A program made the translations under genes and the position numbers. The notes beneath the pieces are model-generated. The model did not search any database. It was not told where the DNA came from and worked only from the letters and a program-made list of their open reading frames with translations. 64,000 nucleotides of DNA from Burkholderia sp. Ax-1724 (GTDB lineage: Bacteria; Pseudomonadota; Gammaproteobacteria; Burkholderiales; Burkholderiaceae): contig NZ_VWWL01000028.1 in the NCBI RefSeq assembly GCF_011752995.1, forward strand, positions 30,819 through 94,818. The letters are read 5' to 3'. How positions within the stretch are numbered: position 1 is the first letter of the stretch; each line of letters opens with the position of its first letter. Below, piece by piece: positions 10,298 through 19,023 of this stretch.

Positions 10298-12193
10298 TCA
10301 ACGCAGCGCGACCGTGTGCGCCGCCGCGCCGTCCACGCGGGTCATCCGCGGCAGCGCGCCCTGCGCGCGATCCGGGTCGAAATAGGCGTCGTCGGGCTGG
10401 CGCGGCGGCGGCACCTCGCGCACCTGCACGCGAAATCCGCTCTCGCGGTCGCCCCGCAGTTCCGGCACGGCTCGCAGCAGGCGTCGCGTGTACGGATGAC
10501 ACGGGTCGTCGAACACGGCATCGCGGGTGCCCGCCTCGACGATATGGCCGCGCAGCATCACCAACACATGCGAGGCGATCTGCTCGACCACGCCGAGATC
10601 GTGCGAGATCAGCAGGCACGCGAAGCCGTAGCGCGCCTGCAGCGACGTGAGCATGTCGAGCACCTGCTTCTGCACGGTCACGTCGAGCGCCGACACGGGC
10701 TCGTCCGCGATGATGACGGCGGGACGGCTCACCAGGGCGCGCGCGATGGCGACACGCTGCCGCTGGCCGCCGGATAGCTCGTGCACGAAGCGCTGCGCAT
10801 GCTCGGCAAGCCCCACGTCGGCCAGTGCCGAGCGCACCCGTTCGTCGCGCTGCGCCGCGTCGAGCGTCCGGTCCGCGCGCAGCCCTTCGGCGACGAGTTC
10901 GCCCACGCGCATGCGCGGATCGAGCGACGAGTACGGGTCCTGAAACACGATCTGGATGGCACGCCGCGCCGCCTGCAACGACTTCGGCCCGCCGTCGAGA
11001 TAGGTCGCGCCATTCAGCAGCACGTTGCCCTCGGCCGGGTTCACGAGGCCGAGCACCGCCTTCGCGAGAGTCGTCTTGCCGCTGCCGGATTCGCCGACGA
11101 TCGCGAGTGTTTCGCCGGCGCGCAGCCGCAACGACGTGGGAAAAACGGTGCGTACGCGCGCGGGCGCACCACCGTGCGGTTGCAGTTTCGCGCGCAGCCA
11201 GTTCGCGAGAGTCGCGCGCGGCGCGGCGTAGTCGATCGCGACGTCGCGCATTTCGAGCACGGGTGGCACGCTCTCGCCTGGCGCTTCACCTGGCGCCTCA
11301 CTTGGCTCATCACCTGGCGCTTCACGCGACGTGTCGGCAAGCAATGCAGTACGGCGCGGCAACGCATCGAGCAGCGCCAGCGTATAAGGATGCGAAGGTC
11401 GCGACAGCACGCGCGCGGCCGGCCCCGTTTCGACCGCGACGCCTGCGCGCATGACCAGCACGCTCTCGGTATAGGCGGCGACAAGCGCGAGATTGTGGCT
11501 GATGAAGATCAGCGCCGTTCCTTCCTCGCGCGTGAGTTCCGTCATCACGTCGAGCACTTCCTTCTGAACCACGCAATCGAGCGCGGTGGTCGGCTCGTCC
11601 GCCACTAGCAGCTTCGGGCGCAGCAGCATCGCCGAGGCGAGCATGATCCGCTGCCGCATGCCGCCCGAAAATTCGTGCGGATAGCGCTTCATGCAGTCTT
11701 GCGGATTGCGCACGCGCACCCGTTCGAGCATGACTTCCGCGCGGCGCACCGCTTCGTCGCGCACGAGTCCGCGCCTGCGCACCAGCGCCTCGGTCAGTTG
11801 CACGCCGATCCTGAATGCCGGATTGAGCGACACCATCGGCTCCTGAAACACCATGCCGATACCGACGCCGCGCGCCTCGCACCATTGCGCGCGCGTCTGC
11901 TCGCGCAACGAATGGCCGTCGAAGCGAACGTCGCCGCCCGCGATCCGCGCGGAGTCGGGCAGCAGCCCCAGCAGCGTCTTGCCGATCATCGTCTTGCCGC
12001 TGCCCGATTCGCCGACGATCGCGAGCGAACGGCCCACGTCGAGATCGAAGCTGACGGCATCCACGACTTTCTTCGGCGCGCCGCCCGGCACGTTGAAGGC
12101 GAGCGTCAGGTCGCGTACGCTCAGCAGCGGCGCGCCGGACCCGGGCAACGCGGACACGTCGGGCCGCGCCGTGTTCGAAACAGGCGCGCTCAT
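10298..12193 (-). CDS. Peptide ABC transporter, fused dual ATP-binding protein (DppD-DppF type)
   Basis: A 631-residue protein carrying two complete ABC ATPase domains. Domain 1 has Walker A GESGSGKT at residues 61-68, signature FSGGMRQR and Walker B LLVADEPTTALD. Domain 2 has a second GESGSGKT, signature LSGGQRQR and VIIADEPVSALD. The C-terminal CHPYTRRLL segment is the oligopeptide-binding extension of Dpp/Opp ATPases. The linker between domains contains an in-frame 12-bp repeat encoding EAPG-like units. ATG 12193 has AGGAG upstream and overlaps the permease stop by ATGA. It would power the two permeases encoded just upstream. Confidence 0.93.
   Translation of the reverse strand: MSAPVSNTARPDVSALPGSGAPLLSVRDLTLAFNVPGGAPKKVVDAVSFDLDVGRSLAIVGESGSGKTMIGKTLLGLLPDSARIAGGDVRFDGHSLREQTRAQWCEARGVGIGMVFQEPMVSLNPAFRIGVQLTEALVRRRGLVRDEAVRRAEVMLERVRVRNPQDCMKRYPHEFSGGMRQRIMLASAMLLRPKLLVADEPTTALDCVVQKEVLDVMTELTREEGTALIFISHNLALVAAYTESVLVMRAGVAVETGPAARVLSRPSHPYTLALLDALPRRTALLADTSREAPGDEPSEAPGEAPGESVPPVLEMRDVAIDYAAPRATLANWLRAKLQPHGGAPARVRTVFPTSLRLRAGETLAIVGESGSGKTTLAKAVLGLVNPAEGNVLLNGATYLDGGPKSLQAARRAIQIVFQDPYSSLDPRMRVGELVAEGLRADRTLDAAQRDERVRSALADVGLAEHAQRFVHELSGGQRQRVAIARALVSRPAVIIADEPVSALDVTVQKQVLDMLTSLQARYGFACLLISHDLGVVEQIASHVLVMLRGHIVEAGTRDAVFDDPCHPYTRRLLRAVPELRGDRESGFRVQVREVPPPRQPDDAYFDPDRAQGALPRMTRVDGAAAHTVALR
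11277..11324. repeat. In-frame 12-bp tandem repeat in ABC ATPase linker
   Basis: Four 12-bp units (two identical, CCTGGCGCTTCA on the plus strand, and two variants) lie within the coding sequence between the two ATPase domains. On the coding strand they give a Glu-Ala-Pro-Gly-rich linker. The unit length preserves the frame. Confidence 0.75.
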
Positions 12194-13020
12194 CGCGTCA
12201 CTCCTTTCATGCGTGGGTCGAGCAGATCGCGCAGCGCATCGCCGAGCATGTTGATGCCGAGCAGCGCGAGCGAAATCGCCACGCCCGGAAAGATGGCAAG
12301 CCAGATCGCGCGGTCGATCGCATCGCGGCTGTCGGCCAGCATGCCGCCCCAGGTCGGCGCGGGCGGCGGCACGCCGAGACCGAGAAAGCTCAGTGCGCTT
12401 TCCGCGAGCAGCGCCGAGCCGAACAGCGAGGTCGCGAAGACCAGTAACGGCGCGACCGTATTCGGCAGGACATGCCGCCACAAGGTCCACGCGCCGCCAT
12501 TGCCCATCGCCTGAGAAGCGACGACGAAGTCGCGGCTGCGCAGCGAAAGCGTGCCGCTATGGGCGAGCCGCGTGACCGAGGGCGTGTAGGCCAGTCCGAG
12601 CGCCAGCACGACCGCGCCTTCCGAAGCGCCGAGCACGGTCATGATGCCGAGCGCGAGCAGCAGGCCGGGAAACGCCATCAGCGCATCGGTCAGCATCAGC
12701 ACCAGCCGGTCAAACCAGCCGCCGACATAGCCCGACACGGTGCCGAGCGTCGTGCCGACGACGAGCGCGAACAGCACCGAGCCGATGCTGACCGTCACGC
12801 TGACGGCGGCGCCCGCCATCACGCGCGAGAGAACGTCGCGGCCGAATTCGTCGGTGCCGAACCAGTGGTGCAGGCTCGGGGCCGCATAGCGCGTAACGAG
12901 ATCGACCGCGGTCGGATCGTAGGGCGTATAGACGAGACCGAGCAGCGCGGTCAGCACGAGCCAGCCCACCAGTACCGTGCCGATCGCGAGATTGAGCCGT
13001 TTGAACAGGGAGAGTTTCAT
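12190..13020 (-). CDS. Peptide ABC transporter permease, DppC type
   Basis: A 276-residue inner-membrane permease of the binding-protein-dependent transport family. The N-terminal segment contains one helix and DPTAVDLVTRYAAPSLHHWFGTDEFGRDVLSR, the standard DppC/OppC block. The EAA loop region is LRSRDFVVASQAMGNGGAWTLWRHVLPN, and the end is MLGDALRDLLDPRMKG. The gene overlaps the ATPase start by 4 bp and starts exactly where the DppB-type gene stops, so the three are co-translated. It pairs with the DppB-type subunit to form the channel. Confidence 0.94.
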   Translation of the reverse strand: MKLSLFKRLNLAIGTVLVGWLVLTALLGLVYTPYDPTAVDLVTRYAAPSLHHWFGTDEFGRDVLSRVMAGAAVSVTVSIGSVLFALVVGTTLGTVSGYVGGWFDRLVLMLTDALMAFPGLLLALGIMTVLGASEGAVVLALGLAYTPSVTRLAHSGTLSLRSRDFVVASQAMGNGGAWTLWRHVLPNTVAPLLVFATSLFGSALLAESALSFLGLGVPPPAPTWGGMLADSRDAIDRAIWLAIFPGVAISLALLGINMLGDALRDLLDPRMKGVTR

Positions 13021-13962
13021 TTACATTTTCAGGCGCGGATCGAAAACCGGATGCAGCAGGTCGACGATCAGATTGACGAGCACGTAGAGCAGCGCGATCA
13101 CGAGCAGACAGCCTTGCACCACCGGATAGTCGCGCGCGTAGATGCTGTCGACGAGCAGACGGCCCATGCCCGGCAGCGTGAAGACCGTTTCGATCACGGC
13201 CCCGCCCGCCAGCAGATGGCCGAGCACAAGCCCGATCACGGTGAGCGCCGGACCGAACGCATTCGGCAGCGCGTGGCGCATCAGCACGCGCGGCTCGGAA
13301 AGGCCCTTGGCGCGCGCGTGCGCGATGTATTCGAGCCGCAACACTTCGAGGCTGCTCGCGCGCATGATGCGGATGATTACCGCGATCTCGCCGAGCGCGA
13401 CCGCCACCACGGGCAGCACGAGATAGCGCACGGTGCCCCAGCCCGCATCGCCGAAGCTCTGGTAGCCGAAGGTCGGCAGCCAGTGCAGCTTCACGCCGAA
13501 CACCCACATCAGCAGAATGCCGACCCAGAAGCTCGGCAGCGACACGAACAGGATCGCGGTGAAGACGATCGCGGGGTCCGCGCGCCGGTTCTGCGACCAT
13601 GCCGCGATAAGACCTGCCGGAATCGCGATCAGGCTGGCCATGAACGTCGCGGCCAGCACGATCTCGGCGGTCACCGGAAAGGTGGTGGCGATCAGTTCGG
13701 AAACCGGCTGATGCCGCACGATCGACATGCCGAGGTCGCCATGCATCAGATGCGAGAGCCACAGCAGAAACTGATCGGCGACGGAGCGGTCGAGCCCGAA
13801 CTGGTGACGCATCTGCGCGAGCAACGCCGGGTCGTTGATGTCGCCGAGCATCAGCGTGGCGGGGTCGCCGGGAATGGCGCGCATCATGCCGAACACGAGC
13901 ACGGTGACGATCGCCACGGTCGGCACCGCCATTGCAATGCGCTTGAGTAGATAGGACACCAT
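13021..13962 (-). CDS. Peptide ABC transporter permease, DppB type
   Basis: A 313-residue inner-membrane permease. The start MVSYLLKRIAMAVPTVAIV, the block GDPATLMLGDINDPALLAQMRHQFGLD and the EAA loop YIAHARAKGLSEPRVLMRHALPNA are typical of DppB/OppB. ATG 13962 follows AAGGATC and begins 8 bp after the stop of the binding-protein gene. The stop codon abuts the start of the DppC-type gene with no gap. Confidence 0.94.
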   Translation of the reverse strand: MVSYLLKRIAMAVPTVAIVTVLVFGMMRAIPGDPATLMLGDINDPALLAQMRHQFGLDRSVADQFLLWLSHLMHGDLGMSIVRHQPVSELIATTFPVTAEIVLAATFMASLIAIPAGLIAAWSQNRRADPAIVFTAILFVSLPSFWVGILLMWVFGVKLHWLPTFGYQSFGDAGWGTVRYLVLPVVAVALGEIAVIIRIMRASSLEVLRLEYIAHARAKGLSEPRVLMRHALPNAFGPALTVIGLVLGHLLAGGAVIETVFTLPGMGRLLVDSIYARDYPVVQGCLLVIALLYVLVNLIVDLLHPVFDPRLKM

Positions 13963-13970
13963 GCTGATCC

Positions 13971-15581
13971 TTAGTGCTTGATGATGTTGAATACGCGGAT
14001 GCGCCGCATCGGCCACGAAGCCACGCCTTCGAGGCGGCTGCTCACGAGCAGCAGGTCCGGCGTGTAATACAGCATGATCATCGGCACATCGGCGATCATC
14101 ATGGCGTGCAGCTGCTCGAAAACCTTCCTGCGCACGGTTTCGTCCGTCTCGCCTTGCAGGCTGCGCAACAGCGCGCGCGCCGCGGGGTTCTCCCATTGCG
14201 CCATCGGAATCTTGGTCTTGTCGCCGAGCACGTCGCTATACATCAAGGCCGGATCGAGACGCGCGGAGTAGTCGAACGCCATCATCTGAAAATGACCCGA
14301 ATGAAAGTCCGCTTCCTGCTTGCCCCATTCGACGATGTCGAGTTTCGTCGGAATGCCGGCCTGGGTCAGCAGCGATTGCACATACACCGCCAGCGTGTAC
14401 ATGGACTCGAAACTGCGGTTCGTCTCCAGCGTCAGCGGTTGTCCCTTGTAGCCCGCGGCCGCAAGCAGCTGCTTCACCTGCGCGAGATTCTTCGTGTAGC
14501 CCACCGCATCGGCCCGCGTGAACAGCGTGTTCGCGTCGGGCACGAGCGACGGGTTGTAGCGTGCGTGCCCGTCGGTCACCGCGTTGACGATGCCCGGCAG
14601 ATCGAGTGCGAGGGCAATCGCGCGCCGGATGCGTACGTCGGAGAGCAGCGGGTCGCGCGTCTGCATCAGCAGCGCGGCCGGATCGGTGCCGGGCCCGGTG
14701 ACGAGACGCCAGCGCGGGTCCGGAGGCAGCACGCCGTTCTCGCCGACCGATGTCAGATCGATCTGGCCCGCGACCAGCGCCGACTTCTGCGCGGCCGCAT
14801 CGGGAATCACGACGAAACGCACGTCGCCGTGCGCGAGCTTCGCGCCGGCGTAACCGCTGGACGGTTCCGGGCGCGGACGATAGCCGGCAAACGGCTTGAG
14901 CAGCACATACTGTCCGCGCTTCCACTCCGAAAACACGAACGGCCCGGTGGCTACCGGCTTGAGCCAGTGGCCGTCGGCATCGACGCTCGACGGACTCAGC
15001 ACGGCGAGCGGACAGCGCGGATCGACCATGCGCGTCAGAAACAGCGCGTAGGGCCGATCGAGTTCGAACACCACCGTATGGGGGTCCGGCGTGCGGACCT
15101 CGACGACGCGCACGCCTCGGCTGCCGTCGTAGGCATTACGGCACTCGAAGCCGGAGCTGCGCTTCATCAGGAATTCAAAACTCCACTTGACCTCTTTCGA
15201 GGTCATCGGCGTGCCGTCATGAAACAGCACACCGTGGCGCAGATGGAACGTATAGGTCCGGCCATCGGGCGAAATGTCCCAGCTATCCGCGAGCATCGGC
15301 CCCACGCTCTGGTCGGCCCGCAAGGCGACCAGCGATTCGACGACGTTGCCGAGGATATTGTCGGTCGTGGTGTTGCGGGCGACGTTGCCGGGCATCGAGG
15401 TCGGCGTGTCCGCGACCTGGGCCACGCGAATCTCGCTTTGCGCCGCCGTGTTCGTCTCGGCCATGGCGAGGGCCGGCAGCAGTCCGATATGCGCGCACGC
15501 GAGCACGCCGAGCATCGCCACGGCGCGCCCTGCCGCAGTCAGACCCGCGAGGCGGCCGGCGCGGAAGCGGCGCGATGTCAT
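13971..15581 (-). CDS. Peptide ABC transporter substrate-binding protein (SBP_bac_5 family)
   Basis: A 536-residue periplasmic binding protein that delivers ligand to the Dpp-like permease. The N-terminus is a long signal peptide (Arg-rich start, hydrophobic core, cleavage near ALAMAETN). Conserved blocks are VVESLVALRAD, LADSWDISPDGRTYTFHLRHGVLFHDGTPMTSKEV and the later RRAIALALDLPGIV. ATG 15581 gives the best signal peptide; an upstream in-frame ATG is possible. It is the first gene of the five-gene minus-strand unit that ends with LysR paralogue 1. The ligand is unknown; the neighbours suggest a gamma-glutamyl or acylated amino-acid compound. Confidence 0.9.
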   Translation of the reverse strand: MTSRRFRAGRLAGLTAAGRAVAMLGVLACAHIGLLPALAMAETNTAAQSEIRVAQVADTPTSMPGNVARNTTTDNILGNVVESLVALRADQSVGPMLADSWDISPDGRTYTFHLRHGVLFHDGTPMTSKEVKWSFEFLMKRSSGFECRNAYDGSRGVRVVEVRTPDPHTVVFELDRPYALFLTRMVDPRCPLAVLSPSSVDADGHWLKPVATGPFVFSEWKRGQYVLLKPFAGYRPRPEPSSGYAGAKLAHGDVRFVVIPDAAAQKSALVAGQIDLTSVGENGVLPPDPRWRLVTGPGTDPAALLMQTRDPLLSDVRIRRAIALALDLPGIVNAVTDGHARYNPSLVPDANTLFTRADAVGYTKNLAQVKQLLAAAGYKGQPLTLETNRSFESMYTLAVYVQSLLTQAGIPTKLDIVEWGKQEADFHSGHFQMMAFDYSARLDPALMYSDVLGDKTKIPMAQWENPAARALLRSLQGETDETVRRKVFEQLHAMMIADVPMIMLYYTPDLLLVSSRLEGVASWPMRRIRVFNIIKH

Positions 15582-16058
15582 AACGGTATCCCGAGCGATG
15601 TCCTGAGCAGGTGCCCTGCGCAAGCAAAAGAAAGCGGCCATGGCGCTGGCGTGCTGACATTCGAATCTGACATCCGGTCTCCTGATCGATATCCCTGTCG
15701 CGCCGGGCAAACCTGAGTGCCACGGTGTACGGTGCGCGAGCGCGTTTATCGCGCCGCTGACGACGATGCTAAGCACACGGATAGGCGCAAGGAAGTCTGG
15801 TCAAAATATCGCGATCCATATTTCCGATCACCGGATGAAGCACACGCGTACCGCGAAGCCCAAAGCGGCAACGGCAAACGGAGGTCGGGAAAACTGCCGG
15901 GAAAGCCGGCGCGCTATGGCCGCGTTATGGTGGCGCCGGCAGCCTGCGTCGAGGCGACGACGGCTACGGGACCGGGTGCGAAAGAACGAGCACGAGCACG
16001 CTCGCGGCGCGGAATCGACGCTGCGCCGGTCGAGCCGTCGAGTGAGCGGACTGGCGTG
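15582..16058. other. Intergenic region upstream of the peptide ABC operon
   Basis: About 480 bp between the stop of LysR paralogue 2 and the ABC operon start. It contains shared element B at 15807-15831. Otherwise no gene, repeat or terminator is evident; open frames here have no recognisable content. Confidence 0.5.
15807..15831 (-). promoter_or_regulatory. Shared 25-bp element, copy B (upstream of peptide ABC operon)
   Basis: This has the same fixed positions as copies A and C (GTGATC, GAA, GATCGCGATA with identical spacing, minus strand). It begins 226 bp upstream of the chosen ATG of the binding-protein gene, further than in A and C, so the transcript may have a longer leader or the protein may start upstream. 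Confidence 0.6.
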
Positions 16059-16976
16059 TCAGAGAATCTGCCGATGCGCCATGCGCGAGTACGAAATCAT
16101 CATGGTGATGAGTTCCTGCATGACCGGCGTGGATGGCGCATTGCGCCTGCGAACGAGGCAGACTTCGCGCGGATCGAAACCTTCCTTGATCGGTATGGAA
16201 ATCAGCGAGGATTTATACAGTTTGAAATCGACCAGCGCGCGCGGCTCAAGCGTCAGATAGTCCGTTTCCGAAACCATGTGCAGTGTTTCGAGCAGCGACT
16301 CCGCGGTAATGACGACCTTCGGAACCCCCAGGCCCTGCGACCTGAACAGGCTGACGAGCCGGCTCTCGGCTCCGCCGATGATATTGCGCGTCAGCAAGCC
16401 AATCCATTCGCAGTTAGCCAGTTCCCGGATCGACGTTGCGGATGCCTTCGGATGCCCTTTGCGCGCGATGATGCCGGCCGTCGATTCGTAAAGACGCTCG
16501 ATGTTCATGTCCGCATCGGTGACCTGCGGCGAGATGGGGAAGATCGCGAAATCGAGCCGGCCGTCGCGAATCCGTTCGAGCAATTGCAATGACGATCCGC
16601 TCGAAACATGCACGCGTACACGCGGGTAGCTCGCCATGAATCGCTTGAGCACCGGCAGCAGCACTTCCCCGAGCGGCTCCGATGTCATGCCGAGCGAGAT
16701 CGTGCCGGTCGGTTCCCCGCTCAACTGCTGCATATCTTCGGAAACGCGATCGCAGTCGCTGATGATCGCCCGGGCGCGCGCCAGCAAACGCTCTCCATGC
16801 GGAGTCAGGCTAACGCCCTGATGCGAGCGGCTGAGCAGCGTAACGCCGAGTTCGGTTTCAAGACTCTGGATGGACTGAGTCAGCGTGCTCTGCGAGATGT
16901 CGAGAGAGCGTGAGGCCGCGCGAAATCCACCTTGATCGAATACCGTGCAAAAGACCCGAAGCTGATTCAACGTCAT
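16059..16976 (-). CDS. LysR-family transcriptional regulator (paralogue 2)
   Basis: A 305-residue LysR protein: helix-turn-helix MTLNQLRVFCTVFDQGGFRAASRS with ISQSTLTQSIQSLE, then an effector domain with VSETDYLTLEP. It is a close paralogue of the regulator at 9208-10137, with shared blocks MTSEPL, LPVLKRFMA.YP, LLERIRDGRLDFA, GLGVPK.VITAE and LVDFKL. It is transcribed away from the porin gene at 17689, and the shared region between them carries partial element D. The pair probably arose by duplication and may recognise the same operator. Confidence 0.93.
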   Translation of the reverse strand: MTLNQLRVFCTVFDQGGFRAASRSLDISQSTLTQSIQSLETELGVTLLSRSHQGVSLTPHGERLLARARAIISDCDRVSEDMQQLSGEPTGTISLGMTSEPLGEVLLPVLKRFMASYPRVRVHVSSGSSLQLLERIRDGRLDFAIFPISPQVTDADMNIERLYESTAGIIARKGHPKASATSIRELANCEWIGLLTRNIIGGAESRLVSLFRSQGLGVPKVVITAESLLETLHMVSETDYLTLEPRALVDFKLYKSSLISIPIKEGFDPREVCLVRRRNAPSTPVMQELITMMISYSRMAHRQIL

Positions 16977-17688
16977 ACGGAAGCCTGTTCAACCGAAGAG
17001 CGCCACTGAAGGGAGGACGTGCGATCGTAGCACATCGATCCGCGCCATCCGAGGTCCCGATCCGCTCGACGGCCGCGGCACTCCGCGTTCGCACCCACCC
17101 TCCCCGCGCGCCGCGATGGCGGCTCGCCAGGCGGACGATCAGGCCTATCGCGATCTCCAAAAGCAATCGTTATCGCCAATATGGCGTGGCAGACTCCATC
17201 CCAATACAAAGCCGGATGAGCGAACCGACAGAACCATCGCTCAGAACAGGCTGTCATCTTGGAGGCTGACAACGTCATGGTTCATCTCGTCGGACGAATT
17301 GCGAAAGCGATCTTCATGGATCGCCCCAAACAGGTACGCAGGTTCGCAATGGACTGCTCCGTGAATCGTGCGGGATTATCAAACCGGACCGCGTTTTTGA
17401 CGAGAGGCAATCCGACCGGCTGCCTTTCGCCTGTCTCGCCGCAACGTTCCTAAGCAGGAAACGCCGCGTGGCGTAGCGTCCTGCGCCGGACACACCCGCG
17501 CTCATTCCGATTCCCCGACCGGGAATCCAGCGTGCCCGGCCCCCCTTTAACCTGCGTTCATGCGGACCTGGCATGCTCGCGCCTCGCAACGGCCGCCTCA
17601 CAACGGTCATTACTTAGCCATACGAATCAATCAAGGCATTCCTGAATCACCACGACGATAGTCCATATTAAACTTGAGAAAAATCGCA
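16977..17688. other. Long divergent intergenic region between LysR paralogue 2 and porin
   Basis: About 710 bp without a convincing gene. It holds the two divergent promoters and partial element D at 17145-17169. The short open frames inside resemble no protein family I know. The length is unusual for this compact region and may hide a small RNA or a decayed gene, but nothing specific is visible. Confidence 0.45.
17145..17169 (-). promoter_or_regulatory. Partial copy D of the shared element (LysR paralogue 2/porin region)
   Basis: The minus strand keeps the complete GATCGCGATA half and GAT at the matching position of the other half. Downstream, CCTGATC is shared with copy C at the same spacing. 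It is weaker than copies A-C. Position between LysR paralogue 2 and the porin fits a divergent operator. Confidence 0.4.
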
Positions 17689-18891
17689 ATGAAAAAGACC
17701 CTACTTTCCGCATTGATCGGTGCGACCTTAAGCGGCAGTGCCTTTGCACAGAGTTCGGTAACGCTCTATGGCTTGATCGATAGCGGGTTCGTCATCAACA
17801 GCAATGCGGGCGGCAAGCGGCAGTTCGAGATGACGTCCGGCAATCTTCAGGGCTCGCGCTGGGGGATGACCGGCACGGAAGACCTGGGCGGCGGTCTGCA
17901 GGTGCTCTTCAAGCTCGAGAGCGGTTATACCGTCAACAACGGTGCATTGGGCCAGGGCGGCGACCTGTTCGGCCGGGCCGCCTGGGTTGGCTTGCACAAC
18001 GATCAATACGGCGCACTGCTGCTCGGCCGCCAGTACGACCCCGTCACCGTCAGCCTCGCCCAGTTCACGTCGGCCGGCGCCGCGGGCAACGGCGAAGTCA
18101 CGGAATGGGCCGGCCCCTTCGGCGCTCACCCGGCCGACCTCGATAACCTCGGCGGCACCAATCGCACGAACAACTCGATCAAATACAATTCGCCGGACTT
18201 TCATGGCCTGACGTTCAGCGCGTTCTACAGCCTCGGCGGCGTGGCCGGCAATTTCACGCAGAATCAGATCTATAGCTTCGCATCCGTCTACCGGCACGGC
18301 GGCTTCGCAGCCGGCGTCGGCTATATGAATCAGCGCGATCCGAACTATTCGTACTGGGGCGACAAGCCGAGCAGCGCGACGGCAACGTCCGCCAGTTCCC
18401 TCAATATGTCCAGTCCGGTGATCAGCGGTCTCGCTTCGGCGGGACTCATGCAGGGGATCGTGGCCGGTGCGCTGTATAACTTCGGCAGCGTGACGCTCAA
18501 AGGCGCCTATAGCAATGTTCGATATCAGGATCTCGGCCATGAGCCGGGCAATGGCCTGAATCCGCAGCACCTGAGCGGGGAAAGCATCTTCAATATCGGC
18601 GAAATTTCCGCGTCGTACCACCTTACGCCGGCATTCCAGCTCGGCGCCTCATACGCGCTGACGAACCGTTCATCGGTGGGCGCTCTGGAGAACGCGACCT
18701 ATAACCAGGTCAATCTGGCCGCCGACTATGCGCTGTCCAAGCGCACCGATCTTTATCTCGTCGCTATCTATCAGCACGCGAGCGGCCAGGACACGACCGG
18801 CAAGAGCGCGGTGGCGGCGATCGACGGGCTGACGGCGTCGTCGAATGATCGCCAGTTCGCCACCACGTTCGGTATTCGCCACCGCTTCTAA
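17689..18891 (+). CDS. General porin (Burkholderia/Bordetella Gram-negative porin family)
   Basis: A 400-residue outer-membrane trimeric porin. MKKTLLSALIGATLSGSAFAQ is a signal peptide cleaved before SSVTLYGLID, the usual first strand of these porins. Further family blocks are SRWGMTGTEDLGGGLQVLFKLESGY, FGRAAWVGL, GALLLGRQYDPV and the terminal FGIRHRF with C-terminal Phe. It follows the LysR paralogue 2 promoter region and would bring the substrate of the peptide/amino-acid region into the periplasm. ATG 17689 is chosen because it opens the signal peptide. Confidence 0.93.
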   Translation: MKKTLLSALIGATLSGSAFAQSSVTLYGLIDSGFVINSNAGGKRQFEMTSGNLQGSRWGMTGTEDLGGGLQVLFKLESGYTVNNGALGQGGDLFGRAAWVGLHNDQYGALLLGRQYDPVTVSLAQFTSAGAAGNGEVTEWAGPFGAHPADLDNLGGTNRTNNSIKYNSPDFHGLTFSAFYSLGGVAGNFTQNQIYSFASVYRHGGFAAGVGYMNQRDPNYSYWGDKPSSATATSASSLNMSSPVISGLASAGLMQGIVAGALYNFGSVTLKGAYSNVRYQDLGHEPGNGLNPQHLSGESIFNIGEISASYHLTPAFQLGASYALTNRSSVGALENATYNQVNLAADYALSKRTDLYLVAIYQHASGQDTTGKSAVAAIDGLTASSNDRQFATTFGIRHRF

Positions 18892-18908
18892 GCACTGCAA
18901 CGTCGAGG

Positions 18909-18949
18909 CATGCCGGGCACCTGACGGCATGCGCCCGGTGCCCGGCATG
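18909..18949. terminator. Stem-loop after porin gene
   Basis: A perfect 13-bp inverted repeat (CATGCCGGGCACC and its complement) encloses a 15-base loop, 18 bp after the porin stop. There is no T-run, so it may be a weak or Rho-assisted terminator. It separates the porin from the convergent esterase gene. Confidence 0.5.
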
Positions 18950-19023
18950 GCCGGATGCCGGGGCTCAACACATCACGCGGCGATCACGTCACGGGTGCGT
19001 CGCGGACCACCCGCCGCGCCCGT

